Assembly: GCA_022578965.1 (NCBI GenBank)
Contig: MU400661.1
Coordinates: 1 to 64,000 of the forward strand
DNA: 64,000 nt
Source of the DNA: Xylaria sp. FL1777
Lineage: Eukaryota > Ascomycota > Sordariomycetes > Xylariales > Xylariaceae
Reading direction: 5' to 3'
The translations under genes were made by a program, and so were the position numbers. Positions 34,419 to 45,700 of this stretch are shown one piece after another (positions within the stretch are counted from its first letter, which is position 1; each line of letters starts with the position of its first letter). The notes beneath the pieces were generated by a model, which saw only the letters and a list, made by a program, of their open reading frames with translations, searched no databases and had not been told where the DNA came from.

Positions 34419-35174
34419 ATGCACGTACCTTACTCTGAGATACCTCATCGACCTCCTCCTGGATTTCGAGTGAGAGACGCTGTACTTACAGACGTAGAAG
34501 GCCTTACTAATATCTGGTACACATCTTTCTACCCATCTCACAAGTTCTTCGACGTGGCGACGCCTGACGATGCAATTACTCGCAAATGGTTCGACGAGGC
34601 GTGGACGATGGGAATAGAAGCCGGGCCAGGCGTGATGAGGACATTCGTTGTAGAAAGCTTGTCAGAGGGCAACAAGCTCGTGGCTTTCTCAAGATGGCAT
34701 GTCCCCCAGGCGGATGGAGACCAAGACATACCTATGCCCCCCGTCCCGGCGCATTGGGACTCGGAGATTCCTGATGCGCTATGGGGCGGGATGGCTCGAA
34801 GTAGGGCTCGTATAATGGGCAAAGAGCCCCATTGGAGTCAGTCATAGCATCTCCTGCACACATCGACTATCCAGAAGAATAATTACTGATATTGCGATAC
34901 AGTGGCCGAATTCATCGCAGTAGACCAGGCCTATCAGAAAACGCGCTTGGCGTTTACCCTGTTCGACTGGGGCTGTCGTCAGGCTGATGAAGGGGGCTTG
35001 GTGATGTACGGCGATGCCAGTATGAAAGGTTTACCGGTCTGGAAGCACTATGGATGCGAGGAGCGCGGAGTAATTCGTATTCCGGGACGTCTGGGTAGTT
35101 TTGAGACATATGAGGTAGTCCCTATCGTAAGGTCACCTAAAACGAAGGCGATTCAGGACAAGGCGAAGTTATAA
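34419..35174 (+). CDS. GNAT-family N-acetyltransferase
   Basis: Exons 34419-34836 and 34903-35174 (66-bp intron, donor GTCAGT, acceptor ATACAG, phase 1) give 229 residues. The N terminus FRVRDAVLTDVEGLTNIW is the usual GNAT opening (RxAxxxD). After the splice, FIAVDQAYQKTRLAFTLFDWG occupies the place of the acetyl-CoA loop: the hallmark VxPxxQxxGxG is here VDQAYQKTRLA, so both loop glycines are lost. DASMKGLPVWKHYGCEERG is the C-terminal motif (GxxxYxxxGF type). The substrate is unknown; fungal relatives are called acetyltransferase on domain alone. Cofactor binding may be weakened. It is convergent with the transporter, with only 125 bp between stops. Confidence 0.8.
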
Positions 35175-35299
35175 AGAAGGGAACGATCTAAAATCCGACA
35201 AAACTGGGCTTTTTGGGAAGTAGTGTTGGGAGTATCAGGGGCTTGGAATTAAATGTTGAATACAGCTCCCATTCGACTGTCTAGAGTTGCCCCTTTTTC

Positions 35300-37435
35300 T
35301 TAATATACGTAAATGAAGTCTTCATTTGTGAGATCCGAACGATCTTGAAGACCATTATCGTCCTCGAGACTCGTCACCTGCTCTTTTTGATCCAACTCGC
35401 TGCCTAGTGGTTGTTGCATTTCCTTCTTCTTCAACATAGACTCATCTACAATATCTGCGCGCTTACCGAGTTGCACTCGCTTCTTACCATGTCGCTTGTT
35501 GAGGAACATGAGATATACCGGTATCAGTCTAGCGGGGTCATTATCAACTTTAAGTTTCGGGTCTTAATAAGTATTAATAGGGGTAAGACTTACAGTCCGA
35601 GCGTACCTACGAACGAAAACTGTACGAGGGCCGAAATAAGTCCCGGACGGTATAGCGGCGCATCTCTTGTGTTGAACAATTGCGGACCTATTATGTTGCC
35701 GGCACACATGCCTACAATCACAACTCCTGTCGTGGTTTTCTTTTTCGTGTCTCCGCCGGTGTTCTGACCCTGCCAGGTGAATACCATGGGTGTGACGACG
35801 CCCAAGCACGACACGAGATAATACCCGAAGAGCAACACGCCTTTGGTATGTCCGTTCCGGGGTACTGTGAGCATGAGGATAGTACCGACGATAGGTAATA
35901 GGCTGACAAGGGTAATGACAAGGCCTTTACGGCGAAGCTTCGTCGCTAGCGCGGCTGAGCCGATAATACTGACGACCTGGATCACACCAAAAGGTATATT
36001 GAAGAGAATGGCATTGAAATTGGTATAGCCAAAATCTTTGACGATGAGATTTCCAAAAGTGCCGATACCACCACTCGCGATTCTTATCATATGCATTAAT
36101 TTTCCATACACTATAATTAGTTGGATTAAGCGAAACTCACGATATTGAGGTCATTATGAGGAACCACAGCCATGTCTTAGGATCTAAGAGAGTTTCCAAT
36201 GCATGGTCCCATCTCCATTTCCGACTCACGATCCCCATCTGGTTGGCACGCAGTCGTTCGACAGCAATGAGCTGTTCACGCTCAGACAAGTACTTCGCTT
36301 CCATTGGAGAATCTGGCATGAGGATAAGAAACGTAATGCCGTATAGGAAAGTCGAAACGCCACAAAAGATGAATATCACTTGGTAGCGGTAGATATTACG
36401 GCTTATTACTATAACATTTAGAGTTAGCATCGCCATTTTGAAAGTAACCTATTAGTTCCTGAACCGTAGAACCTTCTAGGGTATCACTCTGCCAAAGTGA
36501 GACTCTCATACCCTTAGAGTCGTAAAGACAAGAGGGAAATTGATGACTCCAAGAACTTACTGTGCCCGAGGCCATACGTGACAAGGCTGCCTACGATTTG
36601 CGTCACACCATTCATCGCGTTCCAGTAAGATGTGCGAAGCGTCTGCTCGGAACGACGCCACCACATCTGCGTTATGGCAATGCAACTCGGGGCAATTAAT
36701 GACTCGAATGCTCCCAACAAGAACCGTAAGGCTATAAGCGATTTAAAATCGGTACATGCTGCGAGCAGTGCTTGTGTCATTCCCTACGCATGGATCAGCA
36801 TCTCATGGTATCAGTGTGCTAAATAAATGACAGACATGTACATACCCAAAGGACAATCGCGGTCCCGATGACCTTTCCCGTCGGGAGTCGAACAAGGAGA
36901 AAAGCAGCCAGGGGCTGAAATGCCAGCTGACCAAAGTATAAAATTGAACTTAACCAGGAGTATTGTTCTGTTTGGGCAATAAGTGTCCAATTCAAAGTAC
37001 GCAGGTGCTTCTTTAAAATTAAGTAGCCCATGTATAAGTAATATGGGAAACACTTTAGGATGTAATTCATTTTGGACGAGCAGAACGAGGTAACGAGGAG
37101 TATCAAGGGGGAAAAACGAGTAGCTTACGTGAGGTTAGGTGTGCGTCCTCAATAATGCCGAATATAGATACATATGATAACGACGACTTGTCAAGCTGCT
37201 GGAAGAAGTATGCTCCGAGGAGAAGAGGCAGGATCCGCCTATCGACACGCTTCAAAACAGCACGTTCGTCTTCGTAGTCAAACTCGATCTCTCCGTGCTC
37301 GGCAATGAACTTGGCTGCTCTATCCTCAAGAACTTTCTCGGGCGGTGCAGTGTGGAGGGCCCTTCTTGCTGGAGAGATAGCGTCCATGTCCTCTATCCTA
37401 CTGGAGGATCCGGGTTCTGGGGACTCGCTCGCCAT
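35300..37435 (-). CDS. MFS transporter, DAL5-type anion:cation symporter family
   Basis: Six exons on the minus strand: 37435-37129, 36967-36846, 36783-36561, 36408-36141, 36082-35594 and 35528-35300, all in phase, giving 545 residues. Landmarks: the acidic N terminus with VLKRVDRRILPLLLGAYFFQ; the first-span motif LDKSSLSYVSIFG; YSWLSSILYFGQLAFQPLAA; LRFLLGAFESLIAPS; MPDSPMEAKYLSEREQ in the central loop; and GGIGTFGNLIVKDFGY. These are typical of the allantoate/tricarboxylate/pantothenate permease group. Twelve membrane spans are likely. The substrate cannot be set from sequence. Its start is divergent from the Gfo/Idh/MocA gene across 1.14 kb, suggesting shared control. Confidence 0.9.
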
Positions 37436-38575
37436 TTCGGGTCTCCCTAATAAGATCGAGATATCGACCAAGGAAATTAACAAGGTAAAAATGAGCTTCG
37501 AGAGCTGCGTAAGTGCTAGACAATAATCTCGGTGAGTTAAGGTGACACCTGCTTCTTACTTTTATATTGACCCATAAGACTGCAACATACAAGTGCGGAG
37601 ATCCCTGGGCATCGAGTATGGTCGGCTGGGACGAGTTGGCCCGATCAACTTACGTGCATCACGTGTGGTGCCAGGACCATGGCATTCAAAGATATTTAAA
37701 CCCCCCTGTACTTATTATATGCCTTATCTCTGCTACATTTCTCTGGTAAAAGAAAGAAAACCCCTTGAAAATTGGTTATCGATCTTGCAAGCCTCAAATA
37801 AGAGGAAGATCTAATATCTGCTAATGATGACGTTGAAATTTGGACTGTCGTCTCGCTTGTAGAGCGTATAAGTCTTCGCTTCGTCTATCTCCTCTAGACC
37901 CATCGTTAAACTAAGTATGGTTTTTTGACGTTAAACGAATAAGAAAGCAGTAGCACTTAGAAATCTGCAAAAGAGGATGGGGTGACGGGGTGACTTGGTC
38001 GACCAACAGAGATTCGCTATACTGGTTGATCGTTGGCAGGCAAACCCGGAGGATAATAACCGGCAACAAGATATTGGTTGCGAGAAGCAATACGATTGGG
38101 CCGTGGTTACGGTTAATGTCGATCACCGGTAAATGTGTCAAACCCCAACTTCCCCGCAAAGTCTGGGGTACAAGGGGGGAGAAAGCTTACACAGTTGAGT
38201 TGGCGACCGCATCTGTGTAATAGATAAGCAAGTTTTCCCACCAACGACATAACAGTGCTCAAATAGTATCAGCCTATCACGAACTAGAAAGTTCTCTGTC
38301 CAGTGGTAGGGGGATACTGCAATAAAGTATTTGATAACACCGATAAGTTGAGCGAGGTGTTGGAGAAGAGACGGGGAATCGACATAGTCTCCAAGTTCCC
38401 CAACTCCAGCCCATAAAAACGTAACAGAACATTGAAGTATTGCCTCTTCATCTTGAGTGCATCGCCAGAACGTAAAGTCTATTCGAAAACGCCGTTTCCG
38501 GTTTTTTTTTTTTAGAGAATTTTGAAGAATTTGGGAGATCGAATTTGTTTAGGGCTTTCAGAAGGGTTGGCAAAG
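37436..38575. other. Divergent promoter between transporter and oxidoreductase
   Basis: 1.14 kb with no gene. A 12-nt poly-T run lies near 38503-38514, shortly before the oxidoreductase start. An ORF-level start at 38522 is not ATG; the first ATG is 38576. No specific activator site was confirmed. Confidence 0.5.
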
Positions 38576-39883
38576 ATGGCCAACGTTGTTGTCAGTCATG
38601 CGAAGAAAAGATACGCCATAGTTGGTACTGGGGGCCGAGCCATCTTTTTCTATACGGCAATAGCTCAAGACTACGCGAAAACGTCCTGCATAGTCGGCTT
38701 CTGCGACACTAACCAGACCCGCATGAACTATGCCAACTCCAAGCTTGAGGGCCTGGGCCACAGTGCTGTCCCAACGTTTCTCGCATCCGAATTCGAGCAG
38801 ATGATCAAAGACACAAAACCAGACGAAGTCATCGTGACAACAATCGATCGGACTCATAACATCTATATCGTGAAAGCACTGGAACTGGGGTGTAATGTCG
38901 TCACGGAGAAACCAATGACCATTGATGCGCCACGCTGTCGTGAGATCTTCGACGCAGTGGAGAAGACAGGCAACAACGTGCGTGTTACTTTCAACTACCG
39001 ATATGCGCCTCATAACACAAAGGTCTTTGAGATGATTCGATCGGGGGCCATCGGTACAGTGACGAGCGTGCACTTCGAATGGATGCTCAACACGTCCCAC
39101 GGCGCGGACTACTTCCGTCGCTGGCACCGCGACAAGCGCAACAGCGGCGGCCTGCTCGTACATAAAAGCACGCACCACTTTGATCTTGTGAATTTCTGGC
39201 TGCAGACACGGCCAGCGACAGTATATGCACAAGGCGACCTGAAGTTCTACGGGCGTGAAAACGCCGAGCGTCGCGGAGAGACTAAGTTCTACACCCGGGC
39301 GCACGGGAGCGAAGTGGCCAAGACAGACCCCTTTGCGCTCCGAATGGACGAGCACCCTCAGTTGAAGGCCATGTACCTTGATGCCGAGCACGAGGACGCA
39401 TACTACCGCGACCAGAGCGTATTTGGCGATGGCATCAGCATCGAGGACACGATGAACTTACTGGTGCGGTACAGGAACGGGGCTGTCCTGACGTACTCGC
39501 TGACGGCCTACGCGCCTTGGGAGGGCTTCCGAGTCAGCTTCAACGGCACGGGCGGGCGGCTTGAGATGGAGGTGGTGGAAAATAGCTACGTCAACTCGGG
39601 CGGCGACCAGGCGGCTGAGGGCTCACTCGAGAGGCGCACACTGCTCCTCCGGCCACTGTTCGAGAAGCCACGCGAGATTGCCATCGAAGACGCTGGTGGA
39701 GCTCATGGCGGTGGCGATGCGGTGCTGCTGAATGATCTCTTTGGCGAGCCCGTCTCGGACGAGTTCATGCGTGCGGCCAGCCACGTCGACGGCGCATTGT
39801 CAATCTTGACGGGGATAGCCGCCAACAAGTCTATAGCGACGGGCCAGGTCGTCAATGTAGACGATATATTGAGGATACCATGA
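38576..39883 (+). CDS. Gfo/Idh/MocA family oxidoreductase, intronless
   Basis: A single exon of 435 residues. Rossmann motif GTGGRA at 17-22, EKP at 111-113 and the substrate-site block GGLLVHKSTHHFDLVNFW at 191-208, where a His in HHFD is the usual catalytic residue. The C-terminal half, with GDGISIEDTMNLLVRYRNG and YAPWEGFRVSFNGTGG, resembles bacterial-type members acting on sugars, sugar acids or inositols. NAD(P)-dependent oxidation of a polyol or sugar derivative is likely; the substrate is unknown. It is the only complete gene of this size in the window without an intron, and the 3' half is GC-rich, which fits transfer from bacteria but does not prove it. It is divergent from the transporter. 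Confidence 0.9.
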   Translation: MANVVVSHAKKRYAIVGTGGRAIFFYTAIAQDYAKTSCIVGFCDTNQTRMNYANSKLEGLGHSAVPTFLASEFEQMIKDTKPDEVIVTTIDRTHNIYIVKALELGCNVVTEKPMTIDAPRCREIFDAVEKTGNNVRVTFNYRYAPHNTKVFEMIRSGAIGTVTSVHFEWMLNTSHGADYFRRWHRDKRNSGGLLVHKSTHHFDLVNFWLQTRPATVYAQGDLKFYGRENAERRGETKFYTRAHGSEVAKTDPFALRMDEHPQLKAMYLDAEHEDAYYRDQSVFGDGISIEDTMNLLVRYRNGAVLTYSLTAYAPWEGFRVSFNGTGGRLEMEVVENSYVNSGGDQAAEGSLERRTLLLRPLFEKPREIAIEDAGGAHGGGDAVLLNDLFGEPVSDEFMRAASHVDGALSILTGIAANKSIATGQVVNVDDILRIP

Positions 39884-40335
39884 TGGAGTTTGTGATGTTG
39901 GGTGGATGGACTTCAAGTCTACTCAGTAAATATGACAAAGATCTCGACGTAGGTAGGACAGTCTCGAAGCTAGGGACAGTTGACCAACAAAATAGGTAAT
40001 ATAGGTTAGCGGTTTCAATGTTGGATTCCGAATGTCCCATCAATTCAATGTTCCCGTTAAGCTAACGCCGATATACTGAGTAAGTACGCCTCAGCTGTAC
40101 CTAGAGAGTATAGGAAGGATTTGTAAGCAAGCTAGACTAGTAGTATAACAAACATTCAGTTTGAAACGATTTCATACCGAGATGACGTTACGGCAATGAG
40201 CGCATTAGTGGGGCATCCGACCAAAGCTCTTTGAAGCTCCCACAATCATTCCAGCTCGACATTCAACACAAACACTCTTCCTCACTGCCTCCCAACTCCT
40301 CAATTGTCTCCATAGAACGCAGAGACACACACAGG
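39884..40335. other. Intergenic
   Basis: 450 bp between the oxidoreductase stop and the mcr1 ATG. No gene. Pyrimidine-rich just before the mcr1 start (tcttcctcactgcctccc). Confidence 0.5.
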
Positions 40336-41593
40336 ATGTTCGCCAGATCAGCATTCCGGGCAGCACAGCCCCTAAAGCGCGTAGGTATCTCAACTCCGAG
40401 CTCTTCGGAGCTTCGCACATCGCACTCCCCCGAAATCTGGCTCGCAAATGCCGGACCTCCCGATCGCCGACCACATATAGTCAATTGGACGCCTCATAGC
40501 TAACTTGTCAATCGCCAATTCATAGAGCCTCCTCTCCGCACGCTCGTACGCGACCGAGCCCCCCAAGGGCGGTTCCGCCACCCTCGCATACGTCGCCGCG
40601 GGCGCGCTCGGCGCTGGCAGCATCGGCTATTACTTCCTGAACTCGTCGTCGGGAGCCGAGGCCGGAAAGAAGGCAAAGGAAGAGTTGAACAAGGCTGCTG
40701 GCCCGCCAAAGCCGGCTTTCACTGGCGGCGACCAGGGCTTCGTGTCGTTAGTTCTCAAGGACGTCGAGGTCATCAATCACAATACCAAGAAGTTCGTCTT
40801 CCAACTGCCCGAGGATGACATGGTTTCGGGCCTGCACATCGCCAGTGCCATCCTTACCAAGTTTGTCCCCGAGGGCCAGAAGGCTGTCCTGCGGCCATAC
40901 ACCCCGACTAGCGACGAAGGTATGTTGTGGGCTTTTCCGCGCTACTTGCTTTCCAAGCAGTCCCTTTGAACCGTACAATACCAAAAGGGTTACGACGAAC
41001 TAACGAACTGGATGTTCCGAATAGCTACAAAGGGTTATATTGAATTGATCGTGAAGAAGTATCCCGGCGGCCCCATGTCGACCCACCTACACGACCTAGT
41101 TCCCGGCCAGCGTCTCGATTTCAAGGGCCCGCTCCCCAAGTACCCATGGGCGCCCAACAAACACGAGCACATTGCTCTGGTAGCCGGCGGAACTGGTATC
41201 GCCCCCATGTACCAGCTAATCCGGGCCATCTTCAACAATCCCGAGGATAAGACCAAGGTGACGCTCGTGTTTGGCAACGTGACCGAGGAAGACATCCTGC
41301 TGAGGCGCGAGCTCACCCACATCGAGAACACGTACCCACAGCGCTTCCGCGCCTTCTACGTCCTCGACAACCCGCCCAAGGAGTGGGCTGGCGACAAGGG
41401 CTACATCAGCAAAGATCTGCTGAAGACGGTGCTCCCCGAGCCCAAGGAGGGCAATATCAAGATCTTCGTCTGCGGACCCCCGGGCCTGTACAAGGCCATC
41501 TCCGGAACCAAGACAAGCCCCAAGGACCAGGGCGAGCTGTCGGGTATCCTCAAGGAGCTGGGTTATACCGAAGACCAGGTTTACAAGTTTTAG
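40336..41593 (+). CDS. mcr1: NADH-cytochrome b5 reductase 2, mitochondrial (Mcr1)
   Basis: Exons 40336-40380, 40526-40919 and 41025-41593, phases 0 and 1, giving 335 residues. The first exon encodes only 15 residues of basic presequence ([15 protein letters not shown]), followed by SLLSARSYA. One membrane span lies around [23 protein letters not shown]-binding RPYTPTSDE is split by the second intron. Then [14 protein letters not shown], the NADH motif [16 protein letters not shown] and the C-terminal VYKF. In yeast this protein sits in the outer membrane and intermembrane space and supports D-erythroascorbate recycling and sterol synthesis. Length and motifs are normal. Confidence 0.95.
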
Positions 41594-42746
41594 ATTAGAT
41601 GAGACACGCATCGTATCACGCGTATGCAGTGCTCACTTCGTGTAGATATAGAAAGTTCTTAGACACATGTGCGACAGAAAGCGCGCGAGCTTTGAGTTGA
41701 GGAGCCTTGGCCCCAGTCGTGGATTGATGATACGACTGTTCATATTTTGGGCCGGCCATTTGCGTCACAAGCGGATAGTTGGTGATCCGCCTATATCTTG
41801 TATCAAGTCTATCACCCCTTACACATTATTCACATATCTAGGACTTCATGTGGCCGTATGCTACGAGTATATGGAATGAGTTTTACCTCGCGTCTTGTTC
41901 ACGCGATAACCACACACCTAGATTGTGAACCAAGCCCAACCATGATTAGGTTCATTCTCACTATTACTCATCCGACCTCTTGGTATAGGACAAAAGAGTA
42001 CTATTCCATTGAGGAGTAACACATCATCGTGAAGGGCGTCTGTTTGGATCACATATTCACAGCAACGCATCCACGTCAGAATTGCAGGCGATGTTGAGCG
42101 AAAGCCGAATCCAACCTTACTGGGCAATATGCAGTTTGGACCCAAGCGCAGTAGAACCAAGACAGTATGAAGTAGAAGAAGTTATCGGCTCAAAGTCCCG
42201 GCTAGCGTTGTATCTATCGACCGCGGAGTTAGTCATACTCATACGCGCGTGTCTAACGGCACAAGGCCCATGCATCGAAGCGACGCAGCGTCTCGCTCAT
42301 GCTGGGTGTCGTCGAGCCTGAGGCTTCGGGGCGCATTGTCAACCTATCTTTCACCGGAGATCCCAAAAACGAGACTCCAAATCCCCCTTCTCTTCCTCCT
42401 GTTGCGTCAACAATGTCGCAATAGATTGTACCATTTTCGCCACAGATGAGGAACAGGGTCTTTCTGTTTCTAAAAACGAGGGAAAGGGGGCCAACTCTCG
42501 CGGCTGAACCAGATTGCAAAGTCTATGCGGTAAGCGAGCGAGCGAGCTTCGATTATGAAAAGCGTCCGTAAGCATGCATGTATTCAAAAAGACATGTAAT
42601 AGCTCATGAAGCGAGGTATACCGTTGCAATGGGGATATGAATAGGCAGCAAGGCTCACTCAATCATTCACGCACGAGGTGATACAGGTTCGGTGAGGGTG
42701 TGATTTCCCTCGCTGTTTTGAAGACCACGTCTGTTGCAGTGCTTGA

Positions 42747-42772
42747 GTGTGTGTGTGTGTGTGTGTGTGTGT
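42747..42772. repeat. (GT)13 microsatellite
   Basis: Thirteen perfect GT units, intergenic. Confidence 0.95.
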
Positions 42773-45700
42773 TCTGTGAGCCTGATGGAGGGGGTTGAAG
42801 AAAATTGATAGATCGAACCATAACTATCTTTACCATATTGTTTCAATGTCGCCATAGGCGGGAAAAGGGTGGTCGAGGATGGACAGAAATGGAACTGTCT
42901 CCGAGCAGCCATTGATCTGAAATGCAAAAGCCCTGCGAACCCACGATGGCCGAAGCGATGCGATCATAGGCTGGAACAAAAGAGCCATTCTTTCGATCTC
43001 AGAACGGAAGAATAAAAACGTAATGAAAACTCTAGTTGTCGATCGATTCATTTCATCCTTGGGGTCCATTTAATAAAGGATCGGAAACCCGGCTAACGAC
43101 GCAATGTCCGCCCGAATGAGGCGATTGGAGTGGACAAACATTAATAAGCCGATATAGGGTGTGAGCTGCTGGGACTGTCTCATGTTGTGGAACTGGCTCT
43201 GATGTTATGGTGTAGTGTAGCTCGTCCATACTTACTGTAGTTTAAGATCCTCAAGCCTATCTCTAAGCCATATATCTCTCTAGGTATGTGAATATAGTGA
43301 TGTACACGCTATATGTTTTGAGAAGGTAAATAAGAAATTAAGAAACAGCATACTTGAAATATTTCGGATCATTTCAACGTCAGTTGCGCCATGCTCATTT
43401 CGACGGGATATTTGTTCAGTTTACTTGTTATTGGTCAGTGTGACGACTATGCTTCTCGTTAGAATATTAGCAGTTGCTTAACACTTTCCCTAAGGCTAGA
43501 TGTGTTAGACGAATCGAGAAGAACCCTCGTCGACACCTCCATGGCCAACACTAGCGGCCATGGGTCAATACCGGCTAAAGCCGCACGCAGCACTAAGATG
43601 CGAACATGCCCGCTACCTAGCAAATGTATCTACCTACACTATGTGCCGCCCCCAGGGTTGTGCCACGAATACCATCTCTCGCATCATCAATATTAATTGT
43701 TGCGGCCTGGACACCGGTAGCTAGGCGCGGGAAAGTCGGCCGTCGAGCAGAGGATGCGATTGGACGGAAACCGCATGCTGATTCCGATAATTCTCTGTCG
43801 TGCTGCTACAGCGCGTGTCTGGAGCACTTGGCACAGTATCAGACGATTTTCAGCTAAGAATCCTTCTAGAAATCCGAGATCTGAAATCCACCCCTCCCTT
43901 TTCGGGTGTTCACTACCGGTCCTGTGAAATCTGGGGGACGGGAAGGGAGCCGCCCGTCTCATTCGTCGACAGCGACCACTACGAGGCATTTTTCTCCGCG
44001 TGAGAATGCGAGGCGGTAGTGCCAGGCTTCGGGACTAGCCGAATATCAGTCGACAGCAGCAGAGTTGGCTGTCCTCGTCAGCAAGTGTCGAATAAGGCCC
44101 GTTGGATTTCACTAGATCCAATGCCGCCGAAGGTTCCGCACCGCTTACCACGGTCGTGCTGCTTGCATGCTGCATCGTGCGCCTATGCCGTTCAGACGGG
44201 GCGGACATATGCATTGTCGAGGCGAGGTCTTCCCGTACTGCGTAGAGACTGAGAGATGCATCATAAAGCCTCGGGATAGCTTCCGCTGCGGACCGAAGTG
44301 CTGGTGGTCTCTGCCAAGGCCCAGCTGGGTTGGAGCTTCTTCCTGCCTGCTGCTTATGCGTACCTGTGCAGCAATGGTGAGCATCCTGAGACCTGAGGTC
44401 CTATGGGAACTGTCTGTCGTTCGATTTGAGAAGCGACCATTGACATTAGCGCCGAGGGCTAATGCTAGTCAGGTATGTAGTGTACTTCGATATTGTTTTT
44501 GGCTCTGGAGTCTGATCTAGCCAATTCCGAGACAATGGTACAGATATCCGCCAAGTCTCGTACCGGTGTCTTGGCTGAAATAGGTGCTTTGCTCCGAAAG
44601 GCGCATGGGATGGTTATCTAGATCTAGCGAGAGATGCCGTAATCGCCATTGACTGCATGCGAGCAAGCCTGACAAAATCGATACAGTATGGTGACATTGT
44701 GACGAGGTGACACTAGGGATCTACCCATAGCTGATCTACAGGGGGCTTCGTTATGCTTGTTGCTCCCAGCTGCACATGCATGATTCTCAACGTGAAGCAA
44801 ATGGTGAAAAAATTTAAGATGGATAGATAGAGACAAATTCTAAGCGCTGGATAGTGCAGAAGAAGGGCAGGTGGGGAAAGATCTCAGTCGTCCGATGCAA
44901 GGTGGCCAGGTTTGGTTCTGCGTACCTAGGTATGTACTTACCTAACCTAGGCTACCTAATGGACCTATTAACACTTAGCTACAGTGGGTTGGCTCACTTT
45001 TTTTTCCGCCTTAGTAGGGCTGGCATCCAAGACTACTAAGTACCTGGGTACATACGTGGTATTGTACGTAGTGTACATATTCCCCAAACCCTCTCTATTG
45101 TGTGTCAGAGGGTAATATCAAGTAATCAACAACGGCTCATTTAATGTTCTCGCTACAATATTCGACCAATGCTTTCTTTCTGCTGACAAAAGCTAATGAA
45201 CAGCTGCGAAATTAGTGGTAGCCAAGGCTCAACCCGCCTGAGACATGCTTATTCAACTCGCTATCCGAGTATTCGGGTCCTTTATGGGCTGAAACTGCCC
45301 ATTAGAGCACCGCGCGCCTCTTGCGACACCAAGACGACGGCTGACACCGTGCTCTTCTCTTGGTATACCTAGTATTACGACTTATCGTCGCATTTTGCCA
45401 CAGAAAAAGGGCCCTTGCTTGTGACTACACTGAATTTCTCCAACACGCAAAGCTAACCTGCAAGTAATGGCACATGACGCCGAATTATACAAGGTTCCCT
45501 GTCCTTCGGACGGCGAGTTCCTAGGAACAATGCCGTACCTGCAGAAAGCCAAGACAGCTTTGGTGTTGGAGCCGTTAGTTCCGCGATTGACCACGTATGA
45601 GCTGTGTGCGCTGCGAACATGCTACTGTAGTCTGACGACTTGGACTGCCAACGGCGTAGTGACGCTCGGCCTTACTCGAATCTATCCGTCACTAGGACGA

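Noticed and set aside
38558..39391. 277-residue open frame on the minus strand
   Set aside because: It lies wholly antisense to the Gfo/Idh/MocA gene, which has clear motifs. GC-rich coding sequence often leaves the opposite strand open.
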